From: Lachnospiraceae bacterium UBA2868
GTDB taxonomy: Bacteria; Bacillota_A; Clostridia; Lachnospirales; Lachnospiraceae
Assembly (NCBI GenBank): GCA_002350465.1
Contig: DEEW01000085.1
Span: 85,037-117,499, forward strand
Direction of reading: 5' to 3'
DNA: 32,463 bases
Translations under genes and position numbers: made by a program
In this document: piece after piece, positions 22,046 through 29,698 of the stretch
Layout: each line of letters opens with the position of its first letter
How positions within the stretch are numbered: the first letter of the stretch is position 1
The notes under the pieces: model-generated
Told to the model about the DNA's origin: nothing
Database searches by the model: none
The model's input: the letters and a program-made list of their open reading frames with translations, nothing else

Positions 22046-24223
22046 CTATGCGATGTAGCTCTCGGGAAATCTTGCGCGGATCATATCCGCAAATGTCTCA
22101 ACCTCTTCATCAGTTCTATCAAACAGAGCTACTACATTAAGGCGCTCGTTGTAACGTATATTTATATCATGCTCAGTTATACTCTCGGTAACAATGGATG
22201 TAATCTTCCTTCTTGCGGATGCAACTTCACTTTCATTCTTTTGGGGATTATCATCCACACCGATAAACATGACCGTGTATTGCTTGTCCTTTTTCTCCAT
22301 AAGTTTGATCATGTAGCACAGCATTCTGACATGTGAAGGGTGAATGATTTTCTCTCCGGCCTGAAGGTCGCTCTGAAGCCGTCCTTCAAGCTTTGCCGAC
22401 TCAAGAACCTCTCCCATGCTTCCTGCCGCCAGTCCGTCAATCGTAACTTCTGAAATCTTACCGCTTTCAAGAAGGCTTATAAAAATATCCGCAAGCTTCG
22501 GATCAAACTGTGTACCTGAGCATTTCCTCAATTCACCTATAACTTCTTCTCTTGTAAGCCTCTTTCTGTACACCCTGTTTGAAGTCATGGCATCATAACT
22601 GTCAGCAAGACAGAGTATCCTTGCGATAAGTGGGATATCTTCTCCTGACAGCCCGTCAGGATAGCCCCTGCCGTCAAACCTCTCATGATGGTATCGTATA
22701 CCATCCAGTGCCCCCTCTATTTCTTCCCCAAGAGAACTCATGATCTCATATCCGATCTCCGAATGCTTCTTCATGAGAGAGAATTCCTCGTCCGAAAGTT
22801 TTCCGGCCTTATTAAGCACACTGTCCGCCACACCGATCTTTCCCATATCGTGAATCAGTCCGATATAATGTATTCTTAAGATATCCTCTTCGTTAAAATC
22901 ATATTCTTCAGCCATCTGACGGGCCAGAGCCTGGGCGTACAGCCCTACTCTCTCGGAATGTCCTCCGGTGTACTCATCCCTTGCATCAATTGCACCGGCT
23001 ATAGTTTCTATTGTTCGCCCCGTCATGTCCATCCGGATCTTCTCTTTTTCACGAAACATGGTAAGAACATCCATAATCATCTGAATTACCGTGAATATTA
23101 AAAGTGCCAGCAGGCCGGAACAAATAAATACTCCGAAATGATTCCGAAACTTTGACGCATAGAAAAATATAAGTTCGCATACCGAAAAGCCTACAAACAC
23201 CAAAGCACCTATTGCACTCATCCTGTAGCTTGCGATCCTGCCATATTTTGCATCTGTAACCAGATTTACTATAACAAGCACTGCACACGCCGCCTCTAAA
23301 ACGTGAGTAAATGCAAGTGTCTGGTAGAATTCAGCTATCCCGGTTATGTGAAGTATGATGTTTATAAGTATTTGGAGAAGAACCATAGCTTCTGCTATCA
23401 CATATCTTTTGTGATATATCCCGTGCTGCACTGCGTCAAAATACATGCAGGCCAGGGCTCCGATAAGCTCAAGCGTCATATATGAGAAATACTGAGACAT
23501 GGACGGTCTTGTAAATATGAGCTGGCGCAGAGTTGACTCGCTAAGCATCCAGAGGGACACATCCATCATCAGGAGTCCCAAGTATCCCGTAGCCTGCGTC
23601 CTATACTTCTTTCCAAGAGCATATGCCGAAAGCGATGCCAATGTGCCGCTAATCAGTTCTATCACTGCAAGTATGTTCACCCACAGCCCGTTCCTGATAA
23701 CGGGAAACCACACGTTATTACCGTGACCGTAGCTGATGGCATTTATGCTTCCTTTGTTCTTGACGGTAATATGTATGGTAATATCCTTACCTGCATCCCT
23801 ACCATTGAGTTCAGTAACAACATACGCGCTTGGCAAAAACTGACTCATGTCGAAAGTGGAATTGGACGAATACTCTTCTCTGAGCCTTCCGTCAATATAA
23901 ATGACCACATCCTGCATCGATGCCCTTACCATCAGACTCATTCCGTTTGAAATATTTGATGGAAGAGTATTGTTGATTATGATCTCATCGCCCAGGGAAG
24001 AATCAACGAAAGCCGGAAGTGATACGGTACTTGTAATATCGTTTTGTGTAAGCACCCAACCCTCATTAAAATCTTTCGTACCAAAGGATCCTATGGAGGC
24101 TTCTCCCTTGGTGTTACCGTCAACTGTTGCAATAAACATCATCAGAATCGTTATTACAAGCATCAGGATGAGACCGACCTTGACCCATGCGGTTAATAAA
24201 TCTTCATTTTGACTTTTGCTCAT
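22046..24223 (-). CDS. membrane HD-GYP c-di-GMP phosphodiesterase with degenerate GGDEF-like tail
   Basis: A 725-residue protein. Helix 1 (about residues 12-32) is followed by an extracytoplasmic domain (about 35-175, with SLMVRASMQDVVIYIDG) and about seven further helices (about 178-390); together these resemble a 7TMR-DISM sensor. The HD-GYP domain follows (about 400-580), with TGGHSERVGLYA, HDMGKIG (458-464), HHERFDGRGYP (512-522) and LADSYDAMTSNR. All expected metal and GYP residues are present, so it should hydrolyse c-di-GMP. The last 90 residues (YTVMFIGVDDN, then RYNERLNVVALFDRTDEEVE) line up with a GGDEF fold in which NERLN replaces GGDEF, so that part cannot be catalytic. ATG 24223 is chosen because GAGGG stands five bases before it; ATG 24235 has no ribosome site. 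Confidence 0.9.
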   Translation of the reverse strand: MSKSQNEDLLTAWVKVGLILMLVITILMMFIATVDGNTKGEASIGSFGTKDFNEGWVLTQNDITSTVSLPAFVDSSLGDEIIINNTLPSNISNGMSLMVRASMQDVVIYIDGRLREEYSSNSTFDMSQFLPSAYVVTELNGRDAGKDITIHITVKNKGSINAISYGHGNNVWFPVIRNGLWVNILAVIELISGTLASLSAYALGKKYRTQATGYLGLLMMDVSLWMLSESTLRQLIFTRPSMSQYFSYMTLELIGALACMYFDAVQHGIYHKRYVIAEAMVLLQILINIILHITGIAEFYQTLAFTHVLEAACAVLVIVNLVTDAKYGRIASYRMSAIGALVFVGFSVCELIFFYASKFRNHFGVFICSGLLALLIFTVIQMIMDVLTMFREKEKIRMDMTGRTIETIAGAIDARDEYTGGHSERVGLYAQALARQMAEEYDFNEEDILRIHYIGLIHDMGKIGVADSVLNKAGKLSDEEFSLMKKHSEIGYEIMSSLGEEIEGALDGIRYHHERFDGRGYPDGLSGEDIPLIARILCLADSYDAMTSNRVYRKRLTREEVIGELRKCSGTQFDPKLADIFISLLESGKISEVTIDGLAAGSMGEVLESAKLEGRLQSDLQAGEKIIHPSHVRMLCYMIKLMEKKDKQYTVMFIGVDDNPQKNESEVASARRKITSIVTESITEHDINIRYNERLNVVALFDRTDEEVETFADMIRARFPESYIA

Positions 24224-24261
24224 ATTAACCCTCATTGCTGAAATTGAGTATAGTTATGTAA

Positions 24262-24267
24262 ATTATA
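24262..24267 (-). promoter_or_regulatory. -10 hexamer of the c-di-GMP gene cluster
   Basis: The minus strand reads TATAAT here, about 39 bases before the proposed HD-GYP start codon. No good -35 hexamer is visible at 16-18 bases, so this is a partial promoter match only. Confidence 0.4.
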
Positions 24268-24313
24268 CTATATTCACAGGTAAAATAGTACACAAAAATG
24301 AAAATTATATTGT

Positions 24314-24319
24314 ATAATG
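24314..24319 (+). promoter_or_regulatory. -10 hexamer of pyrC promoter
   Basis: A perfect TATAAT lies 31 bases before ATG 24351. The upstream -35 position (near 24291, CACAAA) matches poorly, and the region is A/T-rich. I saw no attenuator or obvious PyrR-type leader in the short leader. Confidence 0.4.
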
Positions 24320-24350
24320 ATTACCATCGAAGGTAAGGGATACATAACAA

Positions 24351-25622
24351 ATGAGAATAGAAAACATAAGGATTATAGATCCCGCAAATGCGCGGGATGA
24401 AATCGGAAATATTTATATCGTTAACAACCGGATTGTGTCGCAACCGGAATATGCTCAATCGAACTTAGATAACAATGAAGATACCGTCATAGACGGAAGC
24501 GGTCTCATAGCCGGACCCGGTCTTGTTGACGTTCATGTTCACTTCCGCGACCCGGGACAGACTCACAAGGAAGATATCCATACAGGTTCTCTTGCCGCAG
24601 CTGCCGGAGGTGTTACATCGGTTGTTATGATGGCAAACACAACCCCTCCGATAGACAGTCCCGAGCTGGTGCGGGAAGTGCTTTTACGCGCCTCAAAAGA
24701 GGACATTCATATATATACCTGTGCCACCGTTACTAAGGGAATGGAAGGTCGGAAGCTCAATGATTTTGCGGCTCTTAAGAATGCCGGAGCCGTGGGCTTT
24801 ACGGATGACGGAAAGCCGATAGAAGATGCCGCTCTATTGACGGAAGCATTCAGGGAAATATCAAAGCTTAACGTTCCGGTATCCCTTCATGAAGAAGACC
24901 CGGCATATATCAGTGAAAACGGTGTCAATTCAGGTACGGCCGCTAAGCTCATCGGCCTTACAGGCTCGGATCCTGAGGCGGAAATATCAATGATAAAGCG
25001 GGATCTTAAGATCGCGTCCGCAACCGGTGTCATACTTGATATACAGCATATCAGTACAGCCGGAGGTGTTGATGCCGTAAGACTTGCGAAACTGACCAAC
25101 CCGAACATCCACGCGGAGGCTACACCCCATCACTTTACACTTACGGATTCGGCTGTACAGCAGTACAATACAAACGCCAAGATGAACCCGCCGCTTCGTG
25201 GAACCGATGATCGCGAAGCCATATGGGAGGGGCTTGCCGACGGAACGATAGATATGATAGCAACAGATCATGCTCCTCACTCACCTGAGGAAAAATCACG
25301 GGATTTCGTATCGGCTCCAAGCGGTATTATCGGCCTTGAAACTTCGTTTTTACTTGCATATGAAATTCTCGTCAAAAGGGACATAATTGATATGACCAGG
25401 CTCTTTGAACTGATGAGTCGTAACCCGGCGAAACTCTACGGACTTGATGCCGGAACTTTGTCTGTGGGTGCTCCGGCGGATATAATGATCTTCTCTCCGG
25501 ATGAAGAAACTACATACACCTCATCCCTTTCAAAATCTTCCAACTCTCCGTTTCTCGGAAGAACTTTTTCGGGCAGAATAAAGTATACGATTGCCGACGG
25601 CAGGATCATTTACAGATCATAA
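24351..25622 (+). CDS. pyrC: dihydroorotase
   Basis: A full-length 423-residue type I (Bacillus-like) dihydroorotase that cyclises carbamoyl-aspartate to dihydroorotate, the substrate of the PyrDK enzyme encoded about 5 kb away. Metal-site motifs are DVHVHFRDPGQTHKED (two His), SLHEED, HISTAG, HAEATPHHFTLTD and DMIATDHAPHSPEEK (Asp). The C-terminal TLSVGAPADIMIFSP closes the composite amidohydrolase barrel. AAGGGA stands about ten bases before ATG 24351. It is divergent from the c-di-GMP cluster and ends in a six-base overlap with the convergent plsC gene. Confidence 0.96.
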   Translation: MRIENIRIIDPANARDEIGNIYIVNNRIVSQPEYAQSNLDNNEDTVIDGSGLIAGPGLVDVHVHFRDPGQTHKEDIHTGSLAAAAGGVTSVVMMANTTPPIDSPELVREVLLRASKEDIHIYTCATVTKGMEGRKLNDFAALKNAGAVGFTDDGKPIEDAALLTEAFREISKLNVPVSLHEEDPAYISENGVNSGTAAKLIGLTGSDPEAEISMIKRDLKIASATGVILDIQHISTAGGVDAVRLAKLTNPNIHAEATPHHFTLTDSAVQQYNTNAKMNPPLRGTDDREAIWEGLADGTIDMIATDHAPHSPEEKSRDFVSAPSGIIGLETSFLLAYEILVKRDIIDMTRLFELMSRNPAKLYGLDAGTLSVGAPADIMIFSPDEETTYTSSLSKSSNSPFLGRTFSGRIKYTIADGRIIYRS

Positions 25623-26348
25623 TTTTTCGTAATTAGCATCTCTTGCAGCTTCAATACGCTCTTTGCACAGCTTTCCGAGATGCTTCTGCTCTGTTTTATC
25701 GAAATCTTCGGGGTATATGGGATCCAGCATCTCAACGATTACCGGAACACCTCTGACCTTCGGAAAATGGTTTTCGAACACTTCCGCAGTATTGGTTATT
25801 GCCACCGGAACGATGGGACAGCCGCTTTTCGTGGCAATCTTCATGCTGCCTTCCTTGAATTCATTCATATTTCCGTCACGGCTCCTGGTGCCTTCCGGAA
25901 AAATGAAAACCGACATTCCTCCCTTGATGCGTTCTATCGCTTCAAGAATTGTTTTCAGCCCTTCTTTAACGTTATCCCTGTCGATAAAAAGAGTATTGTA
26001 CAGATCAAGCCCCTGATAGAATATGGGGATTTTTTTGAACTGCTTCTTGGCAACAAAGCAGACAAGCCCCGGAAGCTTCGTTATTGTAAGTATGACATCA
26101 AAAAAACTCTGATGATTTGCAACATATAATACCGCCCGGTCCTGCGGTATCTTCTCCATTCCGATAAACTTAACCTTTGCGCCCGACAGGAACTGAAGCA
26201 CCGATAAAACAACAGTCATCAGCACTTTCATATATGCATTTCTGGCCTTCATGGAGAACAGACCAATCGCGTATCCTATTATCTCAAACGGAATGATAAC
26301 GATAAAATCGATAATCACAACAAGCACAAGAAGAACAAATCTTATCAA
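25617..26348 (-). CDS. plsC: 1-acyl-sn-glycerol-3-phosphate acyltransferase
   Basis: A 243-residue membrane-bound acyltransferase that makes phosphatidic acid from lysophosphatidic acid. The N-terminal hydrophobic segment (FVLLVLVVIIDFIVIIPFEI) anchors it. Motif I is VANHQSFFDVIL (HX4D catalytic pair), motif II LFIDRDNVKEG, motif III FIFPEGTRSRDGNMNEF, and motif IV CPIVPVAI. The start appears to be TTG 26348, with AGAGG about nine bases before it; no ATG is available before the hydrophobic segment. It is the last gene of the murF-degV side of the cluster, 38 bases after degV. There is no terminator-like hairpin between it and convergent pyrC. Confidence 0.92.
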   Translation of the reverse strand: MIRFVLLVLVVIIDFIVIIPFEIIGYAIGLFSMKARNAYMKVLMTVVLSVLQFLSGAKVKFIGMEKIPQDRAVLYVANHQSFFDVILTITKLPGLVCFVAKKQFKKIPIFYQGLDLYNTLFIDRDNVKEGLKTILEAIERIKGGMSVFIFPEGTRSRDGNMNEFKEGSMKIATKSGCPIVPVAITNTAEVFENHFPKVRGVPVIVEMLDPIYPEDFDKTEQKHLGKLCKERIEAARDANYEKL

Positions 26349-26386
26349 AAATATCTACCTCTTTAATCTTAAGAATTCATTCGCCA

Positions 26387-27265
26387 TCAAAATGCCCTGA
26401 CATCGTCCGCGCCCTTAAAATACAGTCCAAGCATTCCGGGACCAACATGGGAACCCGTAGTCGGCTCGTGTGCCACAAGCCAGATCTTCTTCGGCTGTGC
26501 TATCTTTGAAATAAGGTTGGCAAGATGCACCGCATCCTCACGTTTTCCGCCGTATGATATACCGACTGTCTGTTCCTCGGCATTAACAACAAGATCCCTG
26601 TATTTTTCCGCAAGGGCTTTTATGGCCTGTTTACGGCCTCTTGCTTTGCATTCCACAACTATCTTGCCCTCGGTGTTTCCCTTCAGTATGGGCTTGATAT
26701 CCATCATCGTACCAAGAGACGCAAGTGCACCGCTGATACGGCCCGTTCTCTTAAGGTGCTTTAAGTCATCAACAACAAACACCTGATACATACAGTATTT
26801 CTGGAATTCTATTCTGTCTGCAGTCTCTTCGAGAGTCATTCCCTTTTCACGGCATTCCGCCGCCTCGGTAACAAGTATCCCCTCTCCCAGAGATGCGCCG
26901 AGTGAATCTACAACAACTATCCTTCGATCCGGGAAGTCCTCCATAAGATCCGAAGCGGCTATTTTGGCGGAGTTGATTGTTCCTGTAATTCCTCCCGACA
27001 AACCGATGTACAGAATATCATCACCCTTTTCAAGCACCGGCTCAAATGCTTCCATAAACTGATTGGGATTGATCTGTGAAGTCGAAACCTTGAGCCCGTC
27101 CTTCAGCTTTTCATAATAATCTTCATAGTCAAAACCCTCCGAACTTGTAAACTGAAATTCTTCACCGTCCATTACCAGTGTGAGGGATATGATCCTGATA
27201 TCGTAGTGATCCCTTACCTTATCTGTGATATTTGCACCACTGTCCGTAAAAATAGTAAATGCCAT
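26387..27265 (-). CDS. DegV family fatty-acid-binding protein
   Basis: A 292-residue cytoplasmic protein of the DegV/FakB-type fold, which binds a fatty acid and, in FakA/FakB systems, presents it for phosphorylation. The family signature is clear: FTIFTDSGANI at the N-terminus, LKVSTSQINPNQFMEAFEPV, YIGLSGGITGTINSAKIA (fatty-acid carboxylate region), VVVDSLGASLGEGILV and LKHLKRTGRISG. The C-terminal HEPTTGSHVGPGMLGLYFKG is also typical. AGGAG precedes ATG 27265, ten bases after murF. Position beside plsC fits a role in supplying acyl groups to phospholipid synthesis (inferred). Several paralogues usually exist per genome, so the specific lipid is unknown. Confidence 0.93.
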   Translation of the reverse strand: MAFTIFTDSGANITDKVRDHYDIRIISLTLVMDGEEFQFTSSEGFDYEDYYEKLKDGLKVSTSQINPNQFMEAFEPVLEKGDDILYIGLSGGITGTINSAKIAASDLMEDFPDRRIVVVDSLGASLGEGILVTEAAECREKGMTLEETADRIEFQKYCMYQVFVVDDLKHLKRTGRISGALASLGTMMDIKPILKGNTEGKIVVECKARGRKQAIKALAEKYRDLVVNAEEQTVGISYGGKREDAVHLANLISKIAQPKKIWLVAHEPTTGSHVGPGMLGLYFKGADDVRAF

Positions 27266-27275
27266 GATTTTCTCC

Positions 27276-28667
27276 TTATCTGTTTAAAAAGTCTACTATT
27301 TCGGAAAATCCCATTCCATGAGATGCTTTAACGAGTATTGTGTCATCCTGTCTTAATATATCTTTCGAGGTATCCGAAAGTGCTCCGATAAGCAGCTCTT
27401 TGTTTGGATAATACCTTATTTCCACATCTTCGTGAAGCCTTGCCCGCTCATACATATACTTAGCCGACGCTCCGATAAATATGAGCGAATCCACTCCGGC
27501 AGCTGCGGCATATTCCCCGACCTCACCGTGAAGTTTATCAGATTCTTCTCCGAGCTCAAACATATCTCCCAGGATCGCGACTTTTCTTCCGAGAGCGTAT
27601 CCGAGGGTATCTATCGCTGCGCACATTGACTTGGGGTTGGCGTTGTAGCAGTCATCGACTATCGTGTATTTCTCCGAGTGTATAATATGCCCTCTTCCCG
27701 AAAGCGGTTGTGCTCCCGATAATCCCCGTCTTATTTCTTCAAGGTTCTGTCCCATCAGAAATCCTACCGCACAGGCTGCAATTGCATTATCAACCATATG
27801 ATAGCCCGGAAGGGGAACTGTCATTTCATAATGGCTCTCATCCGGGAAATTTGCGGTAAATCTCGATCCGTCCAGTCCCAGGTTTTCTATATTCGAGGCA
27901 TAAACATCATCTCTTTTTGATTCTTTGCCGTATCTTATGATCTTACGCCCCTGCGCCATGGTCTCATCAATCTGTGCAAGTCTTTCATCCTGGCCGTTAA
28001 GGACCAGCGTTCCCGATGCCGACATATGTGGGATTATCTCTGTTTTTGCACGAAGAACCCCGTCAAGATCACCCAAAAACTCCAGATGGCAGGGACCGAT
28101 GTTTGTAAACAAAACTATATCAGGGCGGACAATCGCACCGAGTCTGTCCATTTCCCCGAAGTTATTAATCCCCATTTCAATAACAGCGACCTCATGTGCG
28201 TCCCTTATCTTAAAGATCGTAAGAGGAACACCTACCTCGTTGTTATAGTTTCCTTCGGTACGCAGAACCTCAAAACGCGAAGAAAGAACAGAGGCAACTA
28301 TTTCCTTTGTACTTGTCTTGCCTACACTTCCTACGATCCCCACTATTTTAAGGGACAACTGGTCACGGTAATACTTTGCCAGTTTCTTAAGTGCCGCAAA
28401 ACTGTCCTCCACAATTATGCAAGGTCCGGCTGCCTTTCCCGGAAGCTTCTCACATATTACCCCAAGTGCTCCCTTTGTAAAGACCTGTCCGATAAAATCA
28501 TGTCCGTCGACGCGCTGCCCCTTTGTGGCAACAAAAATTCCGCCCTCTTCAATGAGTCTGGAATCTATGACCACGCATGTTGCTTCCTTCGACAGATCGC
28601 ATTTCCCCGTATTTACAAGTTTTCCTTCGACAGCCTCTGCTATCGCTTCCAGTGTCATATTACGCAT
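27276..28667 (-). CDS. murF: UDP-N-acetylmuramoyl-tripeptide--D-alanyl-D-alanine ligase
   Basis: A 463-residue cytoplasmic Mur ligase that adds D-Ala-D-Ala to UDP-MurNAc-tripeptide. MTLEAIAEAVEGKLV and VVIDSRLIEEGGIFVATKG form the substrate domain. The P-loop reads GIVGSVGKTSTKEI. EVAVIEMGINNFGEMDRL holds the metal and carbamate region, and DDCYNANPKSM is the MurF-specific motif. KVAILGDMFELGEESDKLH lies in the C-terminal domain. I choose ATG 28667, two bases after the ddl stop; the longer frame from 28706 would overlap ddl by 37 bases. Its substrate D-Ala-D-Ala is made by the product of the upstream ddl gene. Confidence 0.95.
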   Translation of the reverse strand: MRNMTLEAIAEAVEGKLVNTGKCDLSKEATCVVIDSRLIEEGGIFVATKGQRVDGHDFIGQVFTKGALGVICEKLPGKAAGPCIIVEDSFAALKKLAKYYRDQLSLKIVGIVGSVGKTSTKEIVASVLSSRFEVLRTEGNYNNEVGVPLTIFKIRDAHEVAVIEMGINNFGEMDRLGAIVRPDIVLFTNIGPCHLEFLGDLDGVLRAKTEIIPHMSASGTLVLNGQDERLAQIDETMAQGRKIIRYGKESKRDDVYASNIENLGLDGSRFTANFPDESHYEMTVPLPGYHMVDNAIAACAVGFLMGQNLEEIRRGLSGAQPLSGRGHIIHSEKYTIVDDCYNANPKSMCAAIDTLGYALGRKVAILGDMFELGEESDKLHGEVGEYAAAAGVDSLIFIGASAKYMYERARLHEDVEIRYYPNKELLIGALSDTSKDILRQDDTILVKASHGMGFSEIVDFLNR

Positions 28668-28669
28668 TT

Positions 28670-29698
28670 TTACGCCCACTTTTGCAATGATACTCTGATA
28701 ATCCACTCACACAGATCGTTATAACTTACTCCTGCGGCAGCTGCCTCCTGCGGAATCAGGCTCGTAGGTGTCATCCCGGGGAGCGTGTTTGCCTCCAGGC
28801 AGAATATTTCATTTTTATCGTTCATCAGAAAATCCATTCTGGCATATGTTTTGATCCCCAGGGCATTATAAGCTTTTACCGCCTCCTCCTGAATCCTGGC
28901 GGTAGTTGCCTCGTCAATATTTGCCGGACAGGTTTCTATTGTAGATCCGGCCTGATATTTGTTTTTGTAATCATAAAATCCCGTTTTAGGTTCTATCTCA
29001 ACTATCGGAAGTGCTTTACCCTCGATGACGCAGCATGTAAACTCCCGTCCCTTGATGTACTCCTCGACCATGACTCTCGATTCGTATTTGAAAGCATCCT
29101 TTACGGCACTCTTATACTCGCTTTCGTTATTTGCTATATAAACCCCGACGGATGATCCGCCGTTACAGATCTTGACTACACAGGGAAACTGAGGTCTGTA
29201 ATCATCATCTGCACCCTTAAGCATATAATTATCGGGTGTCGGGACACCGTACATCTTAAACATCTGCTTTGAAATTGCCTTATCCATGGCAAGTGAAGAC
29301 GAAAAAGAGTCTGTTCCGGTATACTTTACTCCCATAAGATCAAAAGCCGCCTGTACCTTGCCGTTTTCACCGCAGTCTCCGTGAAGAGCCATAAATACGA
29401 TATCCGCGGCCTGGCATATCTTTATGACGTTAGGCCCGAAGTATTCCTTATTATCCTTACCCCTTAATACCTTGACCTCTTCAATATCAGGTGCCGCCTC
29501 AGATATAGGAGCTACCTGTAAAGCCCAGTCAATATCTGCGTCAAATACCTCATCAGGTCCCATATCACATCCGAGATAAGCATCAAGCAAAATTGCTTTG
29601 TGTCCGTTTTCTCTAAGTGCCTTGTACACTTCACGTCCCGTGACAAGGGATACATCCCTTTCCGTACTGGTGCCACCGGCCAAAACCGCTATCTTCAT
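28670..29698 (-). CDS. ddl: D-alanine--D-alanine ligase
   Basis: A 342-residue ATP-grasp enzyme that joins two D-alanines for peptidoglycan. MKIAVLAGGTSTERDVSLVT holds the N-terminal Glu that binds the first D-Ala. MALHGDCGENGKVQAAFDLM, YTGTDSFSSSLAMDKAISKQ, CVVKICNGGSSVGVYI and EEYIKGREFTC are the ATP-grasp elements. CLEANTLPGMTPTSLIPQEA is the C-terminal metal and D-Ala-binding motif (usual LEVNTLPGMT). GGAGGG stands four bases before ATG 29698, and the start overlaps the upstream stop codon by four bases (ATGA). It is followed two bases later by murF, a functional pair. Confidence 0.95.
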   Translation of the reverse strand: MKIAVLAGGTSTERDVSLVTGREVYKALRENGHKAILLDAYLGCDMGPDEVFDADIDWALQVAPISEAAPDIEEVKVLRGKDNKEYFGPNVIKICQAADIVFMALHGDCGENGKVQAAFDLMGVKYTGTDSFSSSLAMDKAISKQMFKMYGVPTPDNYMLKGADDDYRPQFPCVVKICNGGSSVGVYIANNESEYKSAVKDAFKYESRVMVEEYIKGREFTCCVIEGKALPIVEIEPKTGFYDYKNKYQAGSTIETCPANIDEATTARIQEEAVKAYNALGIKTYARMDFLMNDKNEIFCLEANTLPGMTPTSLIPQEAAAAGVSYNDLCEWIIRVSLQKWA

